Source of the DNA: AP-15 sp036404275 | Lineage (GTDB): Bacteria > Pseudomonadota > Alphaproteobacteria > ATCC43930 > CGMCC-115725 | Direction: 5' to 3' | Assembly (NCBI GenBank): GCA_036404275.1 | Contig: DASXAM010000195.1 | Span: 1-9,713, forward strand | DNA length: 9,713 nucleotides | In this document: positions 1-5,856 of the stretch, piece by piece | Layout of the letters: each line of letters begins with the position of its first letter | Numbering within the stretch: the first letter of the stretch is position 1 | Notes under the pieces: model-generated | Databases searched by the model: none | What the model was told of the DNA's origin: nothing | What the model saw: the letters and a program-made list of their open reading frames with translations, nothing else | Position numbers and translations under genes: made by a program

Positions 1-116
1 TCGCCGTCGAGGGTAGCGATCCGCTCCAGATAGGCCTCGGTCAAGGTGACCGGCGACAATTCGCCGGCAGCGATGGCGCGGCTCGCCGCGGCGATCGTCA
101 GCTGCGTCGGGTCCAC
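1..116 (-). CDS. Amidase-signature family enzyme, N-terminal fragment
   Basis: This is the start of an amidase on the minus strand; the rest lies beyond position 1. Translating from GTG at 116 gives about 38 residues containing DPTQLTIAAASRAIAAGELS and then PVTLTEAYLERIATLDG. That is the typical N-terminal helix pair of amidase-signature hydrolases (GatA, AtzE and relatives), which cleave amide bonds with a Ser-Ser-Lys triad. The triad is outside the window, so catalysis cannot be checked. GTG was chosen because the frame has no ATG, GTG or TTG further upstream for a long stretch, and a GAGG-like sequence sits a few bases ahead. It begins 7 bp after the stop of the 62-residue GatC-like gene, so the two are almost certainly translated from one mRNA. 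The substrate is unknown. Confidence 0.85.
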   Translation of the reverse strand, partial: MDPTQLTIAAASRAIAAGELSPVTLTEAYLERIATLDG

Positions 117-123
117 CGCCGCC

Positions 124-312
124 TCACGCCGTTGGGTGGAAAATATGCGCCGGCTCGGCCGCCCGGTCGCGCGGCCGCCGCACGCTGCGCTGCATGCGCT
201 CGACAAACCGGTGCGCCTGCCGTAACTCCTCGAACTGCTCGGCCGTCAACCGCAGCCCCGCCCGCTCGACCAGAACCGCAAAGCGCTCGCGCGAGATCGC
301 ATCGTCAGCCAT
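124..312 (-). CDS. Small GatC/AtzG-like amidase accessory protein
   Basis: This 62-residue protein starts MADDAISRERFAVLVERAGL, continues with a helical stretch (LTAEQFEELRQAHRFVERMQ, about residues 22-41) and ends RRPRDRAAEPAHIFHPTA. The layout of two short helices followed by an Arg/Pro-rich tail ending in a PAHIFHP-type motif matches small GatC-like proteins encoded next to amidases. GatC wraps around GatA in the tRNA amidotransferase, and AtzG is the GatC-like partner of the amidase AtzE in cyanurate breakdown. By analogy this protein probably stabilises or activates the amidase that begins 7 bp downstream. The start is supported by GGGAG about 7 bp ahead of the ATG, overlapping the stop of the lyase gene. 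The lyase stop lies only 10 bp upstream. The subunit role is inferred from position and shape. Confidence 0.75.
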   Translation of the reverse strand: MADDAISRERFAVLVERAGLRLTAEQFEELRQAHRFVERMQRSVRRPRDRAAEPAHIFHPTA

Positions 313-322
313 GGCATGCTCC

Positions 323-1267
323 CTATTCCGCGGCCTGGGCCAGATGGGCTTTGTGGAAGTTTTTTGGGAGGCCGGCTTTGGCGATGGCGCCGTATTGGAC
401 GACGTTCGGCAAGGCGGCGTGCACCAATTCGCGCACCGCGACAAGGCGGTCGAGATCGATGCCGGTGTCGAAGCCCATGCTTTCGAGCATGAAGACGAGG
501 TCTTCCATGACGATGTTGCCGGTGGCGCCCGGCGCATAAGGGCAGCCGCCCAAGCCGCCGAGCGAGGCGTCGAAGGCGCGCGCGCCGGCGTTCAACGCCG
601 CCAGTACATTGGCGAGGCCGAGGCCGCGGGTGTCGTGGAAATGCCCGGCGACCGACAACGGCGCCACATCGGCCATGACCTGACGGAAAACGCGCTCGAC
701 TGCCGCCGGCTGGCCATAGCCGACCGTGTCGGCGAGGATGATGCCGTCGGCCCCGGCCTCGGCGACCTCGTTCGCAATCCGGCGCACGCGGTCCTCGTCG
801 ACCGCACCCTCGATCGTGCAACCAAAGGCGGTGGCGAGCCCGCAGGCGACGCGCGGCCGCTTCTCCTCGGGTGCGGTTTGGCAGAGCGCCACGACACGGC
901 GGAAATCGGCGACCGATTCCTCGGTCGAGCGCCGGACATTGGCCTGGTTGTGGCCCTCGCTGACCGACAGCACGAAATTCATCTCGTGCACACCTAAGGC
1001 AAGGCCGCGCTCGGCTCCCTTGAGGTTCGGGATCAGTGCCGAGACGGTCAGGCCCGGCAAGGTCAGCGCATGGCGGACCACGGCCTCGGCATCGGCGAGT
1101 TGCGGCAGCAATTTCGGCGGCACGAAGGAGCTGACCTCGATCTCGCGGACCCCGGCCCTGTGCTCGGCGTCGATCCAGGCGATCTTTTCTTCCGTCGGCA
1201 TTACCTCGGCGAGGCTCTGCAGCCCGTCGCGCAAGCCCACTTCGCGGACGTAAGCCTGCTCGCCCAT
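323..1267 (-). CDS. Hydroxymethylglutaryl-CoA lyase family protein
   Basis: A 314-residue TIM-barrel lyase of the HMG-CoA lyase family, full length for bacterial members. The family splits 3-hydroxy-3-methylglutaryl-CoA to acetyl-CoA and acetoacetate in leucine and other branched-chain catabolism. Visible landmarks are VREVGLRDGLQ (about 7-17, catalytic Arg13 and metal ligand Asp14), GHFHDTRG (209-215, metal ligands His209 and His211) and the signature GLGGCPYAPGATGN (238-251, catalytic Cys242). All key residues are present, so it should be active. It may act on a related 3-hydroxy-acyl-CoA, since paralogues in catabolic operons often differ in substrate. The chosen ATG has GGAGGAGAGG immediately upstream; an in-frame ATG eight codons earlier (1291) lacks this support. 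It is first in an operon with the GatC-like and amidase genes. The 202 bp upstream (1268-1469) hold no other gene I can support. Confidence 0.9.
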   Translation of the reverse strand: MGEQAYVREVGLRDGLQSLAEVMPTEEKIAWIDAEHRAGVREIEVSSFVPPKLLPQLADAEAVVRHALTLPGLTVSALIPNLKGAERGLALGVHEMNFVLSVSEGHNQANVRRSTEESVADFRRVVALCQTAPEEKRPRVACGLATAFGCTIEGAVDEDRVRRIANEVAEAGADGIILADTVGYGQPAAVERVFRQVMADVAPLSVAGHFHDTRGLGLANVLAALNAGARAFDASLGGLGGCPYAPGATGNIVMEDLVFMLESMGFDTGIDLDRLVAVRELVHAALPNVVQYGAIAKAGLPKNFHKAHLAQAAE

Positions 1268-1469
1268 CCTCTCCTCCCACAATAGCGGCACCGAGGCTAG
1301 ACCCGGCCGGGCGCCGCGGCAATGCTCTCAGACGACCTACTCGCGGCTCAGGGCGCAGACCTCGTCCGAGTCGGCGAGCTTATCCGAAGCGTCGTGTGGT
1401 GGAGACCGATGCGGTGCTGCGGCTCAGGCGCGCCAATGTCAACAAAGGCGGCCAAATTAACAGACAGGA

Positions 1470-1961
1470 TCAGGGTACCGCGATCGCTTGGCCGGAAACC
1501 GAGACAATGCACCCGCCGCCGGGATTAACAGCCGACAGGTCCAAGGTGAATTCCAGGGTGGAACCCGGATCCGCGTAAAGGCGGACCTGTTGACCGAGAT
1601 TCTCCGAAAAAGCCACAGGGGCGGCCAAAGAATGGGTCACGAAGCTGCCGGCGACAGAAGTCCCTAGAGAAGCACCGATGATGGTGACGCCTGGGTTCAA
1701 CCCGCAACCTGCGCTGACATATTCGATAACCAGACGCTGCGCCGGTGGGGCGGTTAATGAGCCCGAGCATTCACTAGGAATACCAGTAGCGCCGAAAGCA
1801 CAGGGTATTCCCGCTTGGTATGGGTGCTGGATACCTTCGGCTTTTGCGATGTCGGCGGGATTGACGACGGTCACCGGGGTGGAGCCGAGAGCCCAGGCTG
1901 GCCCGGATAGGCATATCGCAGCGAGGGTTGCGGCAACGCGAAACGACGAAGTCTTGAACAT
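1470..1961 (-). CDS. Secreted four-cysteine protein of unknown function
   Basis: A 163-residue exported protein that I do not recognise as a characterised family. Residues 1-24 form a Sec signal peptide (Lys3 and Arg8, a hydrophobic core, then a PAWA-LG type cleavage site). The mature part begins STPVTVVNPADIAKAEGIQH, a start seen in small secreted proteobacterial proteins. It is rich in Gly, Ser, Val and Thr, suggesting a beta-sandwich. It has four cysteines at about 54, 65, 86 and 151, enough for two disulfides in the periplasm or outside the cell. There is no lipobox, membrane anchor or PEP-CTERM tail. The ATG at 1961 has GGGAGG 8 bp upstream, and that site lies inside the direct repeat at 1971-2023. 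The gene follows the PEP-CTERM gene by 95 bp on the same strand and is probably co-transcribed with it. Confidence 0.8.
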   Translation of the reverse strand: MFKTSSFRVAATLAAICLSGPAWALGSTPVTVVNPADIAKAEGIQHPYQAGIPCAFGATGIPSECSGSLTAPPAQRLVIEYVSAGCGLNPGVTIIGASLGTSVAGSFVTHSLAAPVAFSENLGQQVRLYADPGSTLEFTLDLSAVNPGGGCIVSVSGQAIAVP

Positions 1962-1970
1962 ATGGGCTGC

Positions 1971-2023
1971 CTCCCAAAGGTTGAATTGGATTTACGGTGT
2001 CCTCAGGCGGGGAACGCGGCTAT
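1971..2023. repeat. Direct repeat copy 1, leader of secreted-protein gene
   Basis: One of two diverged direct copies of about 53 bp; the partner is at 2107-2158. Aligned by eye, they differ at four bases and one indel. Shared cores include GAATTGGATTTAC and GGCGGGGAACGCGGCTAT. On the minus strand this copy reads ATAGCCGCGTTCCCCGCC then TGA, and ends in the GGGAGG ribosome-binding site of the 163-residue secreted protein. The first codons match the C-terminal IAAFPA of the neighbouring PEP-CTERM protein. The copy therefore looks like the tail end of such a gene joined to the leader of the next one. Confidence 0.85.
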
Positions 2024-2056
2024 TGCCCCCTCAGGGGTAGATTCCGGCCCTTGACA

Positions 2057-2875
2057 TCAATGAGCAATTGGTGCGCAGGGGCTCACCTTTTTGATCATGC
2101 GCCATCCTCCCAAGGTAGAATTGGATTTACCGCGTCCTCTGGCGGGGAACGCGGCTATGGCGAGCGCTGCGGCGAGGAGCGCCAGCGATCCGGGCTCGGG
2201 CACGACAGGCGGCGGGCCGGCCGGGCCAAAGGCCAGCTCGTTCACTTCATAGGCCGGGATCAGGAACGGGGAGCCGGTTGTGCCGCTTGGCGGATCGGCC
2301 AAAGAAAATAGGCTGATTTGCGAGAACTCCTCACCCGGGGAGCCGACAAATCCCAGGAAAAAAGACCCGCCATCGGCGGACAGGCCAGCCGGATTGCCGA
2401 TTGTCGTCGCCCCCGTACCGTCGAGAATCCCGAGATCATAAAGACCGGCGAGAAGCGGCTCGTCAGCCGGCGCGTAGGTAAAAGTCGCTCCGAAGGCCAA
2501 AAGGGTCTTGCCGCCGGTGAAAGTCAGCGTGACCGAGTTGCCGCCGACAAACGCATCAAACGGCGCCCCAGTCAAAACCTGGTTTGCGTTGTCGAGCGCT
2601 ATCGTCGGCTGGGTTCCGGTGGGATCGTTCGGGTTTGGATCGAAGGTGTAAGTGAACCGGCCCAGGGTCTGGCCGTTTGAGATGTCACCGATCGGATAGG
2701 TCGAGAAATTATCGGCGGTGATAGGTATACCCGCCGCAGCGGCGGCGGCTGCGAAGGCGGCCGGGTCGGTAAAAGCGGCCGCTCGGCAGCCGGAGATGGC
2801 GGCAAAGAGGTTGCTGCAGCAAACAATGACGGCAGCAGCAACGGCGCCCCGACTGCAGACGATACCGACGCGCAT
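2057..2875 (-). CDS. PEP-CTERM sorting-domain protein
   Basis: A 272-residue exported protein with an N-terminal signal sequence (hydrophobic from about 11 to 29), a Gly/Thr/Asp-rich beta-type body and a C-terminal sorting signal. The signal consists of VPEPGS (225-230), a hydrophobic helix (231-244) and basic RGRGK (246-250). In PEP-CTERM/exosortase systems this tail is recognised in the inner membrane, the protein is cleaved, and it is delivered to the cell surface or biofilm matrix, often with exopolysaccharide genes. No exosortase is present here, so it must be encoded elsewhere. The ATG at 2875 has AGGAGG 5 bp upstream; an upstream in-frame ATG at 2962 lies before the predicted sigma-54 promoter and is unlikely. 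Oddly, about 22 residues follow the basic cluster, ending MIKKVSPCAPIAH, whereas such proteins normally stop there. The tail arises from the repeat at 2107-2158. Binding partners and substrate are unknown. Confidence 0.88.
   Translation of the reverse strand: MRVGIVCSRGAVAAAVIVCCSNLFAAISGCRAAAFTDPAAFAAAAAAAGIPITADNFSTYPIGDISNGQTLGRFTYTFDPNPNDPTGTQPTIALDNANQVLTGAPFDAFVGGNSVTLTFTGGKTLLAFGATFTYAPADEPLLAGLYDLGILDGTGATTIGNPAGLSADGGSFFLGFVGSPGEEFSQISLFSLADPPSGTTGSPFLIPAYEVNELAFGPAGPPPVVPEPGSLALLAAALAIAAFPARGRGKSNSTLGGWRMIKKVSPCAPIAH
2107..2158. repeat. Direct repeat copy 2, inside the PEP-CTERM gene end
   Basis: The partner of 1971-2023, lying within the coding sequence of the PEP-CTERM protein. 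On the minus strand it encodes IAAFPARGRGKSNSTLGG. At the position where copy 1 has TGA (2003-2005), this copy has AGA (2138-2140, Arg246), so the frame stays open. Past GGGAGG it is followed by ATG ATC AAA AAG at the place where copy 1 is followed by the ATG of the secreted protein. It thus still carries a ribosome-binding-site-plus-start arrangement inside another gene's tail. Confidence 0.85.
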
Positions 2876-2922
2876 TCGCGCCTCCTGAATCACGGAGCCA
2901 CAACGCTCTGCATTGAAAAGCG

Positions 2923-2938
2923 AGCAAGATACGTACCA
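2923..2938 (-). promoter_or_regulatory. Sigma-54 (RpoN) -24/-12 promoter of the PEP-CTERM gene
   Basis: The minus strand reads TGGTACGTATCTTGCT. It fits the RpoN consensus TGGCACG-N4-TTGCW with a single difference (T for C after GG). The invariant GG and GC are separated by exactly 10 bp. The predicted start is near 2912, giving a leader of about 37 nt before the ATG at 2875, with AGGAGG inside it. Sigma-54 control, through the PrsK/PrsR sensor and activator pair, has been proposed for PEP-CTERM genes, which fits the downstream gene. Transcription would need an ATP-driven enhancer-binding activator. Confidence 0.72.
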
Positions 2939-2996
2939 TCGGCGAAAAATGAGCTTTTTCAAAGCTTTCCGGCGATACGATTTCGAGATCCGATTG

Positions 2997-3008
2997 CTGA
3001 CATGTAAG
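2997..3008. promoter_or_regulatory. Near-palindrome at enhancer distance from sigma-54 site
   Basis: CTGACATGTAAG is palindromic except for one pair (10 of 12 bases). It lies about 85-97 bp upstream of the predicted sigma-54 start, where activators of this class bind. It could be an activator site; I cannot assign a regulator, and a short palindrome like this can also occur by chance. Confidence 0.3.
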
Positions 3009-3086
3009 GAAATCCGACGGCAACTTTGTCTGAAAGGAGGCGTATTTTTGTTATATATTTGAAATTACGATATACTCGGCTGTAAG

Positions 3087-3124
3087 GAATCCTGACTCTC
3101 GCGCCTTACGCGCGAAGGGGATTC
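3087..3124. other. Stem-loop downstream of the CDF exporter gene
   Basis: There are two nested inverted repeats: GAATCC (3087-3092) with GGATTC (3119-3124), and TCGCGC (3099-3104) with GCGCGA (3110-3115) around a CTTAC loop. On the minus strand it sits about 70-110 bp past the CDF exporter stop codon and could stop or stabilise that transcript. No run of T follows it immediately, so it is not a classical intrinsic terminator. Confidence 0.4.
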
Positions 3125-3196
3125 ATCCGCCGGCGCGGTGCCGATCCCGGCCGCCGAGCCCGCAACATTCGTAAGGGTATTCTGCACCCGGCGAGA

Positions 3197-4117
3197 TCAG
3201 ACGACATGCTCCGGTGTGAGCACACAAGCCTCATCGGTGTCGGCAAGCTCGATCTGCAGCGTCGCATGGTGGATGCCGAAGCGGGTGTGCAGTTCCTCCG
3301 CGATGCGGGCCAGCACTGCGTCGCCGGGATGACCCTGCGGCATCACCAGATGGCAGGTCAGCGCCGTCTCGGTTGTGCTCATCCCCCAAATGTGGAGGTC
3401 GTGCAGCGCCGACACCCCGGGTTGCGCCGCCAGATGGGCGCGAACCGCCTCGGCGTCGACCCCTTCCGGCACTGCGTCGAGAGCGAGGCCGATCGCGCTT
3501 TTTAAGAGGCCCCAGGTGCCGATGACGATGACCACGGAGACGACGAGGCTTACCCCCGGGTCGAGCCACAGCCAGCCGGTCACCCCGATCAGGATGCCCG
3601 CGACGACGACGCCGGCGGTGACGAGCGCGTCGCCCGCCATGTGAAAAAACGCACTCTTGACGTTGAGGTCGCTGCTGCTGCCCGAGGCGAACAGGAGTGC
3701 GGTGCCGCCGTTGACCGCTATCCCCAATGCCGCGATCCAGACGATGATCCCGGTCTCGACCGGCACCGGGGCGGCAAAGCGCAAGACTGCCTCCCAGGCG
3801 ATACCACCGGTGACGACGAGAAGGATCGCGGCATTGGCGAGCGCGGCCAGGATCGAGGTCGAGCCGAGCCCATAGGTAAAGCGGCCGGAGGGCTCGCGCC
3901 GGCTCAGCACCGCCGCACCCCAGGAGAGGCCAAGGCCAAGCACGTCGCTCAAATTGTGGCCGGCATCGGCGAGTAGCGCCAGCGAATGCGCGACAACCCC
4001 GGCTGCCGCCTCGCCCGCGACATAGGCGAGGTTCAGTGCGATCCCGATCGCAAAGGCGCGACCGTAATCGATCGAGGCATGACCGTGGGCCGCGTGGTTG
4101 TGGTGGTCGTGCGTCAT
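3197..4117 (-). CDS. CDF-family zinc/cation exporter (CzcD/ZitB type)
   Basis: A 306-residue inner-membrane cation diffusion facilitator, full length. It exports divalent metal, most likely Zn2+, in exchange for protons. It has a His-rich N-terminus (THDHHNHAAHGH), about six membrane segments between residues 20 and 212, and a cytoplasmic C-terminal domain with HDLHIWGMSTTETALTCHLV (239-258), a hallmark of the family. The transport-site residues are intact: HNLSD in the second helix (His54, Asp58) and HMAGD in the fifth (His159, Asp163). This His/Asp pair pattern goes with zinc selectivity in the family, though Cd2+ or Co2+ is possible. The ATG was chosen because it gives the usual MTHDHH start; there is no strong Shine-Dalgarno before it. 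It diverges from the M81 gene across 132 bp, in which I saw no obvious metal-regulator box. Confidence 0.92.
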   Translation of the reverse strand: MTHDHHNHAAHGHASIDYGRAFAIGIALNLAYVAGEAAAGVVAHSLALLADAGHNLSDVLGLGLSWGAAVLSRREPSGRFTYGLGSTSILAALANAAILLVVTGGIAWEAVLRFAAPVPVETGIIVWIAALGIAVNGGTALLFASGSSSDLNVKSAFFHMAGDALVTAGVVVAGILIGVTGWLWLDPGVSLVVSVVIVIGTWGLLKSAIGLALDAVPEGVDAEAVRAHLAAQPGVSALHDLHIWGMSTTETALTCHLVMPQGHPGDAVLARIAEELHTRFGIHHATLQIELADTDEACVLTPEHVV

Positions 4118-4249
4118 CCGCGTCGGCCGACTATCCGCTCGATGATAACGCAGAGCACTGCACTTCCGAGTCCGTAAAATCGCCGGAAGGCCTCTGGACG
4201 CCGCCTTGCCGCCATGAAACCATCGGGGAAAGTGAGCGAGAGGGCGGCG

Positions 4250-5794
4250 ATGGCGCGGATCGCGGTTGGCGGATTTCAGCACGAAACCAACACCTTCGCC
4301 CCGTTGCGCGCGAGCTGGGCGGATTTCGAGCATGCCGACGCCTGGCCCGGCTTTGTCCGCGGCCCGGAGCTGATCGACGCGGTCGAGGGGTTCAACATTC
4401 CGATCGCCGGCGCGATCAAGGTGCTGCCGGAGCTGGGTCACGACATCGTGCCGCTCAGCTGGTGCTCGGCGCCGCCTTCCTCCTATATCGAGCAGGAGGC
4501 CTATGAGAAGGTTGCGGGCTGGATCGTCGAGGATCTGCGGGCGGCCGCACCGCTCGACGGGGTCTATCTCGACCTGCACGGCGCGATGGTGGCCGAGCAT
4601 CTGGAGGATGGCGAGGGCGAGCTGCTGCGTCGGGTGCGCGAGGCGGTCGGCGACCGGATCCCGCTCGTCACCAGCCTCGACTACCACACCAACCTGACGC
4701 CCGAAATGGTGCGCTATGCGACGGCGATGGTCGGCTACCGCACCTATCCGCATATTGACATGGCCGAGACCGGCGGCCGCGCGGCGCGCCTTCTCGACCG
4801 GCTGCTCAAGGACCGGCGCCCACTCTACAAAGCCTATCGCCAGCTCGATTTTCTGATCCCGCTCGTTTGGCAATGCACGATGATGGAGCCGGCCAAGGGC
4901 ATCTTCGAGCTGATCGACGAGATCGAGCGCGGCAGTAACGGCGCGGGCGGCCCCGCCGGCTCGCACAATCAGGGGATCGTCGGCATCACCCATACGCCGG
5001 GCTTTCCGCCGGCCGACATCGCGCAATGCGGCCCGGCGCTCGTCGTCTACGGCCATGATCGGGAAGCGGCCGAAGCGGCGGCGGACCGGCTGGCCGAGGC
5101 GATCCGTGCGCGAGAGCCGGAATTTGCCGGTCGCCTCTACCCGCCCGAGGAGGCGGTTGCCGAAGCGCTGCGGCTGTCGCGCGGGGCCTCGAAGCCAATT
5201 GTGCTCGCCGATGTGCAGGACAATCCCGGCGCCGGCGGCACCTCGGACACGGTCGGATTGTTGCGCGCGTTGATTGCGGCACGGGCAAAGGGCGCTGTGA
5301 TCGGCATGATCGTCGATCCGGGCGCAGCGGAGGCGGCGACCATAGCGGGAGAGGGCGCGCTCCTGGAACGCGGCATCGGCGCCGCAATCGGCTTTGCCGG
5401 CGAGACCCCGGTCGAGGCGGCGTGGCGCGTCATGCGGCTCGGCAGCGGCGTCTTCACCGGCACCGGCCCGATGTATGGCGGGGCCAAGTTCAATATCGGG
5501 CCGATGGCGCTCTTGACCGACGAGGAGAGCGGTGTTTCCGCGGTGCTCGCCTGCCGCCGCATCCAGGCGGTCGACCAGGAAATGTTCCGGCATGTCGGGG
5601 TCGAGCCGGCCGCGGTCCCGATCCTGGCGCTCAAATCGACCGTGCATTTTCGCGCCGATTTCCAGCCGATCGCCGAGACGGTCCTGTGCGTGCAGTCGCC
5701 CGGCGCGCACGTCACCGACCCGGCCGAGCTGCCCTACCGCAATTTGCGCCGGGGTGTACGCCTGCGGCCGTGCGGCCCGGCGGCCGGCGCTTGA
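4250..5794 (+). CDS. M81 family (MlrC-like) metallopeptidase
   Basis: A 514-residue protein of the M81/microcystinase C family. The founding member, MlrC of microcystin-degrading sphingomonads, hydrolyses the linear peptide made during toxin breakdown. Most relatives, including those in soil bacteria, have no known substrate. Visible motifs are FQHETNTFAP (9-18, Glu12), LDLHGAM (107-113, His110), SLDYHTNLTPEM (142-153, Asp144 and His146) and TYPHIDMAETG (165-175, His168). Together these make the expected Glu/Asp/His zinc site. The C-terminal half has DNPGAGGTSDTVGLL and the GTGPMYGG region of the MlrC C-terminal domain. The start at 4250 has GAGAGGG about 5 bp ahead; an in-frame ATG at 4214 lacks this. 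No signal peptide, so it acts in the cytoplasm. The HpcH/HpaI gene follows 62 bp later, probably as an operon. Confidence 0.9.
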   Translation: MARIAVGGFQHETNTFAPLRASWADFEHADAWPGFVRGPELIDAVEGFNIPIAGAIKVLPELGHDIVPLSWCSAPPSSYIEQEAYEKVAGWIVEDLRAAAPLDGVYLDLHGAMVAEHLEDGEGELLRRVREAVGDRIPLVTSLDYHTNLTPEMVRYATAMVGYRTYPHIDMAETGGRAARLLDRLLKDRRPLYKAYRQLDFLIPLVWQCTMMEPAKGIFELIDEIERGSNGAGGPAGSHNQGIVGITHTPGFPPADIAQCGPALVVYGHDREAAEAAADRLAEAIRAREPEFAGRLYPPEEAVAEALRLSRGASKPIVLADVQDNPGAGGTSDTVGLLRALIAARAKGAVIGMIVDPGAAEAATIAGEGALLERGIGAAIGFAGETPVEAAWRVMRLGSGVFTGTGPMYGGAKFNIGPMALLTDEESGVSAVLACRRIQAVDQEMFRHVGVEPAAVPILALKSTVHFRADFQPIAETVLCVQSPGAHVTDPAELPYRNLRRGVRLRPCGPAAGA

Positions 5795-5856
5795 CACTTG
5801 GTGCGATCGCTGGCGGGATCGCGGCATTCGGGTCAGGTCAGGCAAGGAGAACGGGT

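Larger units (their letters stand above)
2876..3196. other. Noncoding region upstream of the PEP-CTERM gene
   Basis: This 321 bp stretch has no supportable gene. From the PEP-CTERM side it contains AGGAGG, the sigma-54 element, the near-palindrome at 2997-3008, an AT-rich tract (about 3044-3076) that stands out from its GC-rich surroundings, and the stem-loop at 3087-3124. The AT-rich tract could bend to bring a distant activator to the sigma-54 promoter, or bind IHF; I found no clear IHF consensus by eye. Confidence 0.6.

Noticed and set aside
246..1322. A 358-codon minus-strand open frame over the HMG-CoA lyase
   Set aside because: Arg-rich shadow frame; the overlapping frame carries all HMG-CoA lyase signatures.
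1437..1442. TTGACA on the minus strand as a -35 box for the HMG-CoA lyase operon
   Set aside because: No acceptable TATAAT-like -10 lies 16-18 bp downstream, so the match is probably chance.
2027..2037. CCCC-TCA-GGGG hairpin between the PEP-CTERM and secreted-protein genes
   Set aside because: Only a 4 bp stem with a 3-base loop and no T run; too weak to call a terminator.
3197..5845. An 882-codon open frame on the minus strand that joins the CDF exporter to a long upstream extension
   Set aside because: The first 576 codons run antisense to the clearly real M81 gene and read as Arg/Asp-rich sequence without family motifs. It is an effect of GC-rich codon use; the CDF starts at 4117.
5422..5856. 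Extending the aldolase gene upstream to 5422
   Set aside because: The extension overlaps the M81 C-terminus in another frame and has no aldolase similarity. ATG 5857 has a good ribosome-binding site and the correct family start.
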